From contig LS997562.1 in the NCBI GenBank assembly GCA_000469685.2, forward strand, positions 21,457,974-21,521,973: a stretch of DNA of 64,000 bases, written 5' to 3'. Position numbers and translations under genes: made by a program. The stretch is from Haemonchus contortus (Eukaryota > Nematoda > Chromadorea > Rhabditida > Trichostrongylidae). The notes beneath the pieces were generated by a model. It searched no databases. It saw only the letters and a list, made by a program, of their open reading frames with translations, and was not told the DNA's origin. Shown piece by piece: positions 51,010 to 63,169 of the stretch (positions are counted from its first letter, which is position 1; every line of letters begins with the position of its first letter).

Positions 51010-53850
51010 CTATCAGGCTCGCTACGCACTGAACCCTCAGCCCTGAGGCTCCCTTATCAGTTCGGGATAAAGGGCTAGCCTGGAAAGTTCCCTCGGTAAC
51101 GGGGACGGTTTGTAATGGTGTTCTCTCGTACATAACAATGACGTCAAGTGGGGTCAGTCGGGTATGTCTGACAAATGGTCCCGTCAATCAGCTTGCCATA
51201 GCCAGGATTAGCAGCTGGTTGTGCGCTAAATCGCACGTGTGTGCAAATGAAATTGCTAATGTGGGCAGACAGGAGGCATATGGGAGTGAGGGGGCATTTG
51301 TTTAAATAGATCTATAACAGAATCAACATTAAAACAACACTCGAAAATCTTAGGGGATGAAGAACGGACGAGTTACTGAAATGAATAGAAATTGGTATAA
51401 GCGGCAACGATAGGGGATCCGAAGCCTGGGGATGGGCTTGATAAGTTGGTTTTGCGTAAGAGAGTGGGAGATTGGCTTTGGGTGGATAGAATTATTAACG
51501 GCATGAAAAGACATCACACATTCGGGCGATGAAACGCTCATAAAGCAGGCCAGCACACGACGGCAGTGGCAATGATTAGGGCAGTATGAGATGAAAAACG
51601 TGACAGAATGAAGGCAATGTGGAATTGATGGGCTGCAGAGCCGAGGACGAAAAGTGTCGAGGAAAGAAAGTTTTCGACAGAGAGCAGCTTCAATCATAAC
51701 ATTCTGCAAGGCTATACGCCCCAAAAACTTGCTATTGACTTCGAAGAACAGCCGTCGGAAACTGTCAAGCTCAAATCGTCTGGCAGACTTGGGACGAGAC
51801 TGGCACAGCCCAAATCACCTGGCACAGATCGCGTGAGGAGCCAAAGCCAAGTGGATCTTGAGGTAGCGCTGCTGTAGCAGCAGTTCAATTCGAGTGTGTG
51901 TGTGGGACCTGGAATGACGACAACGACGGCGGAGGAGGACACATGGCGGGGCCCCTGTGTGCCGCAGCCGTTGCCGCCACTGCAGGCCGCCGGCCCCAAT
52001 TGATCTGCTGCCCCCCCCCATGCGCTTTTCTCTCATAATCTCCTCGTTTCACGCTATATTTCGTAACTATAGCGACGCACATCTCTGATCATCACCAGAC
52101 ATATACAAATATTTATAAAAAATAAATAAATAAACGTAGTAACATTGGGTCATACTCTGGAAAGGATTTCCCGGACAGCTGACAGCAACTTCAAGTTTGT
52201 GTATGACGACCCGCGGCACCTGGGAGGAACCAGAGCCAGCTAGCGGTGAAGTGGGTGGCAGAGTTCAGTCGAGCGCCGAGTGCAACAAGTAGGAGGCAAT
52301 TGAGGGCGAAAGTGGGACGACGACGACGGCGACGACGACGGGGAACAGTCGTTGAGTGCGTGTGTGTGTACTGGCTGCCGTCAGCGCCGCCGGTCGCAAC
52401 GTAAAATGATCCACACTGAAATTGCAGCTCAGCAGCGCAATTCACAGGGCGAACTCGTCACGGTTCGGGAGGTGCCCCGCTATCGCCTGATGTAGTGCAA
52501 ACACCTGGGCGCGCATCTTCCTGAACACACCTCGACAGCCTAGGCGTCAGCGATGACTGGTTCCGCCGTTGGCCAATGGGTTCGTCTTAGGTTTCACTCT
52601 GGCGAATCAAAGAACATTCCGACGGTATTAGCTCACACATTCCGTTCCGAATAGCAAAAATTGCCGATAACGGGGATTACAACCTCTACTATAGTGGACT
52701 GGGGATCAAGGGAAGGGTTCTTCTATCGAACTAATTAGACTTCCAATTTTCCGATATCGGGTAATTAGCATTAGGCTCACCTGGGAAACCAAACACCCAC
52801 TTACACAGTGGCCAACTCATTAGCTCTTGTGTGAGTTGTATGAGTCGCACAAGTTCGATCCGTTACGACTCCGAATGAACGGTGTACTTCACATTACATT
52901 TCTTCAGGACCGCGCCATGCCCCCCCCAAGCTTTGTTCATCTACAATACCAGATCGGCCGAGAAAGATGGACCGATTACGAAGGAGCCGCGAACATGTTT
53001 CATAAGGCCTCCAGAAGCACTGGGCAGTTAACCGGTCTAAATAACCCAAAACTTTTGTATGAATTACAGTATCCGTTTGAAAACTTCTACATAGCCTCTG
53101 AAGGAACCGAAAATATCCTTGCTCTGTCGTCGTCGTTCATGGAAGGTTCTTAAGGGAGTCCCCATTTTTTTCACCAGGAAAGCTCCAAGGCAGGAACCAA
53201 GAAAAATACGAGCGAAAGTAATCTTCCTGCTTCTTCTTCCCCTTCCTCATAAATTTCATGCTCATGTGAGGCCAACGTGGGGACCGTCCGGATAAGAAGA
53301 CGTTTTTCTAGATGAGAATCATCGCTGTGATGAAAGCTTTTAGTTGCCAGAAGCAGTTACATGATGAAGTGTGATGGTACGAGAGGTTTGGTTCTGAGGA
53401 ACTCAAATAGGTTCCAAAGTTCCTAAAAAGAGTTCTCAGTCAATGGACTCGATCTGTTAAGTAGCAGCTATAGAGAGGGATGGGTGAAACTCCTAGAACC
53501 TAGTGAGGGTGCGGGGATTTGTTGGACCGCACAATCACGCAAAGATCCCTATGAACCCACTATATCAATTTGCGTCCGAATCATTTTAAGACGGCATCGG
53601 ATTTCCGTAGGCGGTCGCTGTTGCCAATTACGAACGGATAAGTCGTCGTGGCCGCCGTTGGAAGGCTGGGTGGGCTGAACGAAAATGGATCAATGTGAGA
53701 AAGGTGGACGTGGACATTTGGAAGGCAGCTCCGAGGCAAGCAGTAAGGCAGCCGAAAATCGCTCCTCGATGATGATTTTACTCGCTCAATACCGCTTCCA
53801 TCGCCATTGCCATCGCCGCCCACCCACACTCTCGCCACGGAAAACAACAA
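51010..53850. other. GC-richer, simple-repeat-bearing region, no gene called
   Basis: It includes (TG)n near 51896, (GAC/GGC)n at about 52317-52342 and a C run near 52919. Frames on both strands here (for example 51815-52036 -, 52191-52445 -) owe their length to these repeats and are not credible. Confidence 0.4.
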
Positions 53851-53853
53851 AGG

Positions 53854-54622
53854 TTTCCGTCAGTCATTTGAGGAGCTTCGGAAGTGTTTGACGAGTAAAG
53901 CAGGGGGAGTGAAACGGCAGGCCCCATTGTGGCTCATTCCTCCTCTCTGTTGCTCGATTCTAATCCCTAGCGAGAAGAAAAAGTCATAGCTACTTCTCAA
54001 GGGTCCACAGAGGAGCGATTTGCTCTAAAAACGGCAATTAAAAGTTCGAGGCGTTCATGGTGCCTCCGTGACGCTTTGAGGAAGGCAACGATGCGGAAAG
54101 AGCTATGACGTTAGGGCGCGATTTGGCAGAAATATCGGACTGGGCCGAGCCACGAGCTGATTGTCTCAGGTAGTCATGGGTTTGATTTTCGTCACTAGAG
54201 ACATGTGTTGGCATTACCGTCGTCGGAATGTGAGCAGATGGCTGACGATAATAACGACCAATCATTTTTCTACGACCATATACTGGTTATTGATCGATGG
54301 GAACACCAAGAGGCGTACCGATGTAGGGCCACATCGTGATTTTCTACTCATGTTTCCTTGAACCCACACAAGCTCTTAGCTATCCACCCATGTCGAAGTG
54401 TTCGTCCAAAAATGGCAGCAGAGAAGGGATGAGAGAGCTTTTTCATACAACACAGCATCGAAATGTGGGACTGCGGAGGGGATCCAGTGCGGAAACATCC
54501 GCTTGGTGGACAATCATGGTGGGGCACCTACTGAAGGACGACGTGCTTTCGTTTCCCCGAAAATACCTCCCAAGCCAAGTCTAACCAGGAAAAATTCGGA
54601 AAGCGATTTAGCAACTCAATGA
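53854..54622 (+). CDS. unidentified gene, candidate 3' exons
   Basis: Three + strand pieces look coding. At 53854, after TTTCCGTCAG, is SFEELRKCLTSKAGGVKRQ. At about 54077-54168, EGNDAERAMTLGRDLAEISD then WAEPRADCLR ends at AG|GTAGTC. The last ends at 54622 with GAPTEGRRAFVSPKIPPKPS then LTRKNSESDLATQ and stop. The Pro-rich, Ser-rich C-terminus (PPKPSLTRKNSESD) resembles an SH3-ligand or phosphorylation tail. I could not fix the exact acceptor of the last exon, nor join all phases, and do not recognise the family. Exons further upstream should exist. Confidence 0.35.
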
Positions 54623-54629
54623 CTGCAGT

Positions 54630-57600
54630 TTAAGCCTGACAATTTCCGGTCATTTTAACACCATTTCCGCAAATGTCCTTTTCTATTGAAAGAATTACTG
54701 ACGGCAATGGCTGGGAGCGAATTGCTACGTAAAACCAAGTATAAAGTCATTTCACCCCACGATTAACACCAAAATACTCCTGATCAAAAAAGGTACTACC
54801 ACGGTGCCAATAGATTGACCAAAAAACATAGGCAGCTGAAAAAATAAGAGTAAAAGAGCTCGGCAGAAATTAATTATGACGGGACAGGCCATGAATTCTG
54901 ACTTCTTCAGAATCGTTCATGCCTGCGAATGCTCGACTAACCCAGACAATAACTGAATCAACTGCTACTAAAACTTAAAACGTCGTCATCCTCTCGCATA
55001 CCCCAAAAGACATATGTGGATTGAGGCCATTTCCCTACCATTTCTCTAGAACACATAACTTGGTCTGGTACGACTTCCTGGTTTAGGTTTATACAAAGAC
55101 TCCACCGAGCCTTTGGAATTCGACTATGTGGCCTGAGTAGAAGCAAGCTTGTTCATATCGCTAGGGCTCGAAGGAGGGCCTATTCAGTTCTCCCCATGTA
55201 GGTCCTTCTCAGAGAAATATTTCCACAATTTCAATTCAGTGGTTGTTTGATGTCGACTGCTTTTGAAGAGCCATGATTGTTTTGGATAGGGCTCGAACCG
55301 TCCATTGCGCTCCCAAATTGGCGCTTTCTGCCTTCAAGCCGTCCATCACTTGTGAAATTTCACACGATCCATTGTTGACATATGGACCTCTAAGGTCTCT
55401 GGGGTCTCTAAAGCTTGACTGAGGTCACTTCGTCAAGTAGTCCTTAATTGCCGTGGCGTTCCACAGAAATCTGAGACTCCACAGTAAAAACAGAGACACC
55501 GCGACAAACCTAGGAGTCTAACGGGCCTAAGGCGAGGGTGGATTCTGTCAAATAGAATATAGCAAACCTCAGATTGACAAGACGGACAGTAGGCTTTTCT
55601 AATCGTTCTCTGAGGATACACAGCAGGAACGACTGGGTCGTGCATTACTGGAAAATAGACGACACTAGCTCTTCTCTGTTTGCCTGAAATTGTATCAAAT
55701 TTACTTCAAGTGATCATTTGTTGGCGTTCAAGAAGTAGACGGGACTGAAGTGACGCAGGAACGGTCGACCCTGTTGTTTGCAGCACATTTTGGAAGGCTC
55801 GTGGGTTACTGATCTAGATTTCTCCTTCATCAGGGTACTGAGGCAAGATGCAGGGCTTTCCTGAGAGATATATCAAAATTGGAAAATATCTCTCTCTGTC
55901 TGAACTCAAGCACTTCTTTTGTTGTCACCTTCTTTTAATAGTAAAGTTTGGATTCAATAGGTTCATTCTGAGAGATATACTTCGAGCTAGAGTAGCTGTT
56001 TGAGGTCCACTGAAAAAAGTTTATTCGAGTTAGTTTAGTCTCAGTATTGACGGAAAGGCTCTCATGAAAAATTTGTTTTTTTGGGTTTTTAAACACCAAT
56101 TTTCACAAAATTTCTCGCTGAAAAGTTGATTCTTGTGAAAATATGTACATCCTTGGGATCTTGGGATCCGTGCTTTCTCCAGCGTTGTGGTATACCGTAG
56201 CTCCCCCCCCCCCCCTAAAGCTCATCCAGCTCATCCTTTTTGGACCCACAATGGTACTGGGCAAGAATATGTATGTGAAACGGAGTTGTTAGGCCCGCTC
56301 TCTACAGTCAGGCTTAGGCCTCTATATCGGTGCTATAAATCGAGAGAATCTCTGGGCAGTGTGTACGATAGTTTCACAAGCTCTTTAGTGTGAATAGGTG
56401 ATGATAGGCACAAGCCCCCTGAAAAAGAAAAGTAAATGAACCGATGGCCATGCCGATTGAGGTGAGTTCCCCAAATGATTTGTAATCTCTAGACGGGAAT
56501 TCATGCAATGATCAGTCCTCCATCACCTATACATATCCCTCTTAATTACTTGTTTCAACTGTCCTAGCAACTCCCCATTTCCCTGGTAGCATCACATGAT
56601 AAGTCACAGCTCCCTACTATTGAAAATACCCAATCAAACGCGGAGACTGACGGCATACGGTCTACTTTGGGTACGTTACTGTATACTACAATACCGCTTT
56701 ACATAATTGACTGTACCCATCTTACTTAGTGGTTCTGTAGAAACTCCCAGGACAATGTAGGGAACATTCCAGACAAATAGGTAACTTCTGTACGACCTTA
56801 TACTATACAATAGACCATTTAAAGAGGACTTTGACCACGGAATGAGTGCAGATTTCTTTCAGCCATCTGGTAGCCGCTCCATCTCCCTTACTCATCCCAT
56901 GTACAATATTCATAAGAGCTGCCTTGGTAGATGAATGGCTGAGTAGTAAGATCCATTTAGGTAACACTGTAGAACCGAATTTGTTATCTTTTTTCGATTT
57001 CTCATATCTCAAGCATTGAAAGAAGAGGTGGCAGCTATACTCCGATGCTGGTTGCCTATTTATTTATTCAACGTAAGCATTGGAACCATTTAAGAAAATC
57101 TTTTCAAAGACTTGTTATGTTTAGTTATTGTCGCTTTTTTCGCGGAAAACTTCGGTGGATTTTGAACTCGTGCTTGTACTCTTTGACTGTTAGACTTTGC
57201 TGACTTGCCGGACACCCTACATTGAGCTTGTCCATCGAAAATATCCTATCATTTAATCTCGGTAGAGACTGGCTAAAGTGAGAGATGTTTGTGCGTGTTT
57301 GCAAATTTTTTTTCATGAAAGCTGTACCATAAGCAGTGAATTACCTTCTCTTGGCGACGTTTTTTTCTTTTAACGTGAGAGACTTTTACAACAGAGGGAG
57401 AAGCATTTTAGTTCTCATGCTTCATACCTTCCTGAGTGGATTGAGGATTGGATATCACATAGACCTCTCACAGGTCCTTTCACTTAGGTGAAGCACCGTT
57501 TTTTCTGCTGTAAGCAGGAATGTGCAGAGGTCCCCTCACCTTGAATGGCGCGAAAATAGCATGGTGAAGATGGCGATCAGATGACCATCGTTAAAAATCC

Positions 57601-58320
57601 GACAACGTTACAAAGGTGGCTACATTACCAAAGGTATTTTAGTGCCTGCATAATAGCCAGCTGAATTGAGTCCCTTCTTCTGAGCAGTACTTTGCGCTGG
57701 TTGGACCGGCAAAGAAGGATGGCGATTAATCACAATGAGCGATCGTAACGGAGACGCCAAAAAAGTGATATCTATCGATATCGGGCCATTGGTTTTTTTC
57801 TCTTCATCCTGAGTTTTATTTTAGTAGCCTGGAAGGTTTTGTGCTCCTCTCACTGATTTACTCTTATCACTTCTATAAGCAGGAGTCAGTTCGGTAATTT
57901 GACCGTCAACGCCACAGGTCAGCGTGTACGTAGCACTGTGCGTAGGGAATTGTGAATTTTGTGTACCAACAATCTTTACAACTTTTTATCACTCGGTATC
58001 ACATACCCTGGCTCACTCTCCCAAAACCCTCTCTTTGAGGACTACAAACGTTTTTGCACGTAGGAGAGGGGATGGAACAAAAGCAGTGATTGATATCCCA
58101 CATCACCTCTGAACTCTCTTTAGTACTTACCAATATTATGCCCATCAATTTACTTTCGCTTTTTGTCAGTTTGTTAGTTTTATGGCTAAAAAAAGGGACT
58201 TTATGAGGTTTGGGATAACCTATCGCTGTTTACAACTGTTTACAACGGTAGGGGAGGTCCTACCACTTTCCTTTTTCCCAAAATGATTCATCCGTGGCTG
58301 GCTGGTCAATGAAGCACGTC
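54630..58320. other. intergenic, no gene seen
   Basis: No frame has splice-compatible partners or recognisable motifs. A run of 13 C occurs at 56203-56215. Short frames such as 55433-55645 (-) and 57924-58112 (+) are left uncalled. Confidence 0.45.
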
Positions 58321-58329
58321 CAAGAGTAT

Positions 58330-59062
58330 CACCGTTGTGAAGCCTTTAACTCCTCCGCTGCTCGAAACGCCTTTCGCGGAGAGCAAATGATTTGTGGGAA
58401 TGGATTACGTCGGTTGAGCTGGTGGTGCTGCCGTTGGTTTGCCAGTTTCCCAATAATGAATGGGCTCCCGTGTGGGAAAGAGTTCATCTTGTTGAATTCG
58501 TGTGTAACATGCAGTAGGGCGGGATCAATTACTGATTTAGCCCAATTCTGACGAGAGTCGTGAAGTTGTGCGTGGGTTAGAGAATTCCCAAGTGAATTGT
58601 CATTAGAAGCCCGAAGATGTTCCGAGCTTGTCAAATTAGTGATCGATTTGACGATGGGGTAGTGACTTCCACGACTGGGCACGAAATGGCTCTCCGAACA
58701 TATCTTTTGGCTCGTAAACGTCCTCGTTCTCCGTAGTTATGAAAAGCGCTTACAAACAGGTGATGGGATGTCCATTAAGCTGGTCTGGGCAGGATCGATG
58801 GAGGGAAAGGGTTCAAAGAAAGGTGAAAGGGAAATATATCCAATGAGTGCCGTCTAGAGAGCGCTTCATAGGAGGAATTTTCCCTCAGAAACGGCTCTAA
58901 CATTGAGGAAGTGTTCACCACCGCAACATGAGCCACCTGAATTAACCATTTCCTCTTCATCATCACCCAATAAGTTCGGAAGAATTGGTTCTTCAGAATG
59001 AAATTCGATAAAGTTGAGCAGACGGATGTAGTGGAGTGGATGCACGCATCATTATATCCACA
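58330..59062 (-). pseudogene. coding-like stretch broken by frame changes, unidentified
   Basis: Reading the - strand from 59062, coherent pieces succeed one another in different frames. These are STVDIMMRASTPLHPSAQLY, then FIEFHSEEPILPNLLGDDEE to AVSEGKFLL, then PSIDPAQTSLMDIPSPVCKR, then a frame of over 110 codons including SITNLTSSEHLRASNDNSLG and FNKMNSFPHGSPFIIGKLAN. Stops separate the pieces and no GT..AG pairs bridge them. It may be a decayed gene, a gene with assembly indels, or chance. I recognise no family. Confidence 0.25.
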
Positions 59063-59636
59063 GTTGAGCTGTTAGTTGGACCGTCCTCCTTCTTCCCTAT
59101 TAGGCCATCCACGCTTCATTCGCTGAGACTAGCAGAGTTACGTGCACAGCATATGTCCTGTCATCAGTAAGCAAGAATGTAGCTAATTCAGCATACTCTG
59201 GGTTCTCGCGTGGAAAAAGAATCTCAAATATACCCACAATTGGGAATAAAAAGGTTGATAGTAGGACGACGGATAGATCTCAATAATGAGCGAATCTCCT
59301 GCAACTCAAGGTTGGTGCGCTAACATCTGGTGTCTACAAGATTTTTTTTCTCGTTAGCATTAATTCATTGAAGTACTAATGTTATTGCTCACCTCTGTTT
59401 CCCCTCTCCTGCAGTTGGGCTTCTTTGGGAGTCCTGCTGAACACTGACAAAATTCTTCCCCTCCTCAGAAATGGGCTTCCCTGGTAGCCCATCTCTGTAG
59501 AGGTTCTGAAGAGGGGTAGAATGACAAGCATCTTTACCCAGTCCTGCCTATCACGACTGATCAAGCTCAAAAATTGGGTGCAAAACTTGAGAGTTGGATA
59601 GAAGTAAATTTCAGTTTTATTTAAAGGCACCATTCA

Positions 59637-60018
59637 CAAAAAGTTAGGGTACCCTTTTTTGACGGGAATTGATAGAACTACTCTAGAATGAAGCGATAAC
59701 AACGAAAAAAGCGCAAAAAACGATGAACAAAAAGAATTACAAAGGGCCAAAAAAAAAGAGCTGGGAAAGGGGGTTGGACGAGTTTCACATTGAAAGAGCG
59801 TCGGTTAGAGACGATCGGTGTCACGTTAGACGAGTGTCGAGACGACACAGTGTCATGTAATCGCGTCAGTTCCCACCCTGAATTGCAAATTGGCAAATTG
59901 CCAGGGACGCAATGCGGTAGCAGACAACACATTGCGTCTCTGGCAATTTGCCAATTTGCAATTCAGGGTGGGTCCTCACGCGATTACATGACACTGTGTC
60001 GTCTCGACACTCGTCTAA
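59637..60018. repeat. dispersed repeat, copy 2, with palindrome
   Basis: Bases 59637-59815 match 30690-30873 in inverted orientation, beginning AAAAGTTAGGGTACCCTTTT and including AACAACGAAAAAAGCGCAAA. Directly to the right lies the large palindrome at 59826-60018. A string from the palindrome core recurs near copy 1, so the palindrome is probably part of the element. Confidence 0.65.
59826..60018. repeat. near-perfect palindrome, two 89-bp arms, 15-base loop
   Basis: Arm 1 (59826-59914) starts TTAGACGAGTGTCGAGACGA; arm 2 (59930-60018) ends in its reverse complement. Only a few mismatches are visible (for example AGTTCCCACC against the complement of GGTGGGTCCTC). The loop is CGGTAGCAGACAACA. 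Nested inside are GGCAAATTGCC half-sites. Such a structure extrudes or folds readily and would be processed to small RNA if transcribed; that is inference. Confidence 0.85.
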
Positions 60019-60784
60019 GGTGATCGGTCGAGGGGCGGAGAATGCGAATTACGACAACAACGGGCCCGCCACTATGCCCTGGACGTCGAAATAGCGGGAG
60101 TGAGAAGGACCCTTCTACAACCCATGGGGGCCGCTGAGTATTAATAAGGTAAGAACTCAATAACTTTTTTTAGCGTGAAATGTGCCTTTAAGCCACGCGA
60201 ACCGGAAAGAAGCCGATGGAAGCGGATATCAGTTTTTTTCCTTGGGAATAACCTCACTTCCACTCCCCACCAAACTTGTTCATTCTTGAAAGTGGAAACT
60301 GGCCACGCATTTTTGGTAGGATTGCCTTTCAAACTTCTAATTATGAGATCATGTGGTAAGGGTATTCTGGAATAGCAGCATCAGGAAATGCACTCATCAG
60401 AATAATAAAAAGGACTAATTTGACCAATGTCGCTAAAATTGCCCAGGAACTCATCACAGCAATGTCCTTTTGAAACACACTCATGGTTATATACCAAGAA
60501 TTTACAGTCAAAAGCCGGGCTTCTCAATAGTAGAGCCCTGCTGTGGCGTTTCAAAAAAAATCCCACTGATAGTTGGTCAGTGGAATATCCTGAATAGGAT
60601 GATTTGGCACTTCACAATGCATCTTCGAGTATACTATGTAGTAGCTAAGTAACCAATGCATGGAATATCAATGGTAATTTGTTCAAGCTGAAGAGGTAAT
60701 GAACAAAAGACAGAGTGTTCGGCGTTGAATAGTCCTGGTCTCGGGTTGCGCCTCCACTCGATCTCCTTTGAAGACCGTAGTAAC

Positions 60785-60997
60785 GCTTGGATGAGTAAGT
60801 TACCTACAGGAAAACTTGCGGTGGCCAGCCAGTGTCCAGGTTGAAATGTTTATCCTCTAAAACGAGTCAGGTACCAATTAAACGATCCCGGAGGGACGGA
60901 AGGCTCAGTTAGCTAGGAGGTATTGAGGTGGGATCCAACCTCCGGACCATATGTGTGGCATGGTGAGCCCGTTTCCACTACGCCACCCACCCCAAGC
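60785..60997 (-). repeat. SINE-A copy, tRNA-like head and middle
   Basis: On the - strand: GGGTGGCGTAGTGGAAACGG (A-box-like), CCGGAGGTTGGATCCCACC (B-box-like), then CCTTCCGTCCCTCCGGGATC, AATTGGTACCTGACTCG, GGATAAACATTTCAA and CTGGCTGGCCACCGCAAG. It ends before the tail block. Confidence 0.7.
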
Positions 60998-61474
60998 TGA
61001 AGAGATAATCAAAAAAACGATGGGCTGACATGACGATTCGCCTCTATGAAAAAGCCTAATTCTGTACATTCGATTCTGGGAGTTAACACTCACATTTAGC
61101 CACAAATCCATCGAAATATGCATGAAATTGAATTTGTAGCAAAGTTCAGGTGCACTTTTTCAGGACAAATGATTAAATTCGTCATAACCTCTCAGTGTGG
61201 GAATTCGGAAAGCTCATGGCTACTGCGTCGAGTGGATCCAACTACTGAGGGATCACGATTTTGATGTTTTTTGTGAAGGATTCTGATCAAAGAGACCTAT
61301 GTGTCCTCGAAAACGGAACGTTTTAACCATCACAAAGTGGGGGCTTCAAGATAAAAGTCATGATATTGCAAAAAGGGAGTCGAGGCTGCTATCATGTGAG
61401 TGAGCCAAGGGTCGTCTAGGGAGCCCATTTTGAAGGGACTATAGAGTTAAAAGTTAAAGGCCGAGAAAATGGTC

Positions 61475-61750
61475 TAAGGCGTTAGAGTGGTAGACGCGTG
61501 CACATACTACGCGCCTGACCTGAGATGAAATCCCAAATTGATACCTACCCAGGACCAACCACTTCTTACTTCCTCGGGGTTAGAATAGCTACCAGACTAT
61601 GGGAAGCAATGACTTGTACATCGGGTGGCCACCGCAGACCATTGTAAAGGCCATATATGTATGTACTTATTCATAACGACGCTACGATTCTGAATAGATG
61701 TCGAGTGCGAGGCGCATCCCGGAAAAGGGGTTGACTGAACCAAGAACCCA
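61475..61750 (+). repeat. SINE-A copy, diverged, with tail
   Basis: The head GGCGTTAGAGTGGTAGACG is diverged. The tail is well kept: TTGTACATCGGGTGGCCACC, AAAGGCCATATATGTATG, GCTACGATTCTGAATAGATG and GCGAGGCGCATCCCGGAAAA. The middle is more decayed than in the 62884 copy. Confidence 0.6.
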
Positions 61751-62883
61751 ATTCTTTTACGAATTCAAAGAGCTGCAACGCCGAATGTTGAAGTAGCAAG
61801 CCATATTTGAAAGACTATAGAAGCCTCAGTTACGAGTGGCTATCATGGCCAGTGACTGAGAATCCCTTTTCAATTGAGTGATCTGAAGCCGTCGGCTGGT
61901 GAGGCTGCACGGCGCGATCTCAGTTAGGCAAACCGCTGGACCTAGCAGCTGAAAGCAGAAAAGAATAAATTGATCCACACAAGATAGACTTGAAGCTCGA
62001 CTTTTGTCAGAAATGGAAATCATTGTCTCTCGTACTCCCATTAGTAGCAGTTACCAGCGTGGCGGTCCGATAGTAGGCGCTGGTTCCGGGTATTCAGGGT
62101 TGATAAGCTATTGATCGGGGGCCGTTGGAGGTAGGAACTCCACGCGGACAATTTTTTGCTTTCTGGCTTATAGCCTTGCCTTTAGACCACGTCATTTATC
62201 ATTGGATTTTTGTTTTCCAGTAAAATCATTTGTCCTCCTGTGCTTTATGTTTCTGCAGCCTATTAAAATGACAGTAGAGGGTCTATTGTATAGTAGTTAT
62301 TAGCCATACCAGTTAATAATTCAAAGTAATGGCTACGTTAAGCAGCAACTATTTTTAGTCTCCATCAATGAATTTTTGTAATGATGTAAAAGTTATTACG
62401 TCAAAGGTGTTCTCCGGTGCCTAATTTCTGATATTTTTATTTCAATTCGGGAGGCATGTTCTCATTCAAATAACAGAATCAGACCTTGGAATAAAAGGAA
62501 AAAGGGTTTAAAGTGTTTTAACGTTGTTGGCTTATCTCATTTGCGGACTGCAACAACCTGTTACCCCCTCCTCCACGTTCAACTCTTTCATGGATTCATG
62601 AAGAATGGTTGTAGCCACTTGAACTATGTTTCCTATATTATAATGGTTGCGGTGACCCCATCCCCTCCCCCAAACCCAGCCCCCTCGCGGCACGAGCTCC
62701 TCAAACTTGCTTGTTCACAGTGCGCCACTTTGGACTCGACCACTTTCACCCTCATGGGTTTGGAAGTCAACCCTCCCAAAATGATTTGATATTGGTTTTA
62801 TTTGTGGGAACAGCAAAAGTATGATGAAGTGTTTCTTGGGATTAATACCGACCACTTAAAAGGATAAAGGATAAAAATTTTGG

Positions 62884-63157
62884 CGTCAATCAATCCGTCT
62901 GAGGGATGCGCCCCGCACTCGACTTCCATTCAGAATCGTAGTGGCGTAATGAGTGCGTATGTGGCCTATACAATGACTTGCGGTGGCCAGCCGATGTACA
63001 AATCAGTGCTTCTATCCTCCCAGACAAGTCTGGTACCAATTCACCGACCCCGGAGGGATGGAAGGCTTGGTTGGCCTAGGTAGCTACCGATCTAAGATTC
63101 AGCCTGACCGTGCGTGTGATATAGTGCACCACTTGCCACTACACCACCTCCGCCCAC
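62884..63157 (-). repeat. SINE-A copy, full length
   Basis: On the - strand it runs from GGAGGTGGTGTAGTGGCAAG through CCAACCAAGCCTTCCATCCC, AATTGGTACCAGACTTGTCT, GGAGGATAGAAGCACTGATT, TGTACATCGGCTGGCCACCG, CACTACGATTCTGAATGGAA to GGGGCGCATCCCTCAGACGG. With 42010-42290 it defines the family layout: tRNA-like head, central block, tail of about 100 bases. Confidence 0.7.
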
Positions 63158-63169
63158 CGACCACTTACT

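Noticed and set aside
51815..52445. Several Arg-, Ala- or His-rich frames
   Set aside because: They are generated by trinucleotide and dinucleotide repeats and have no conserved content.
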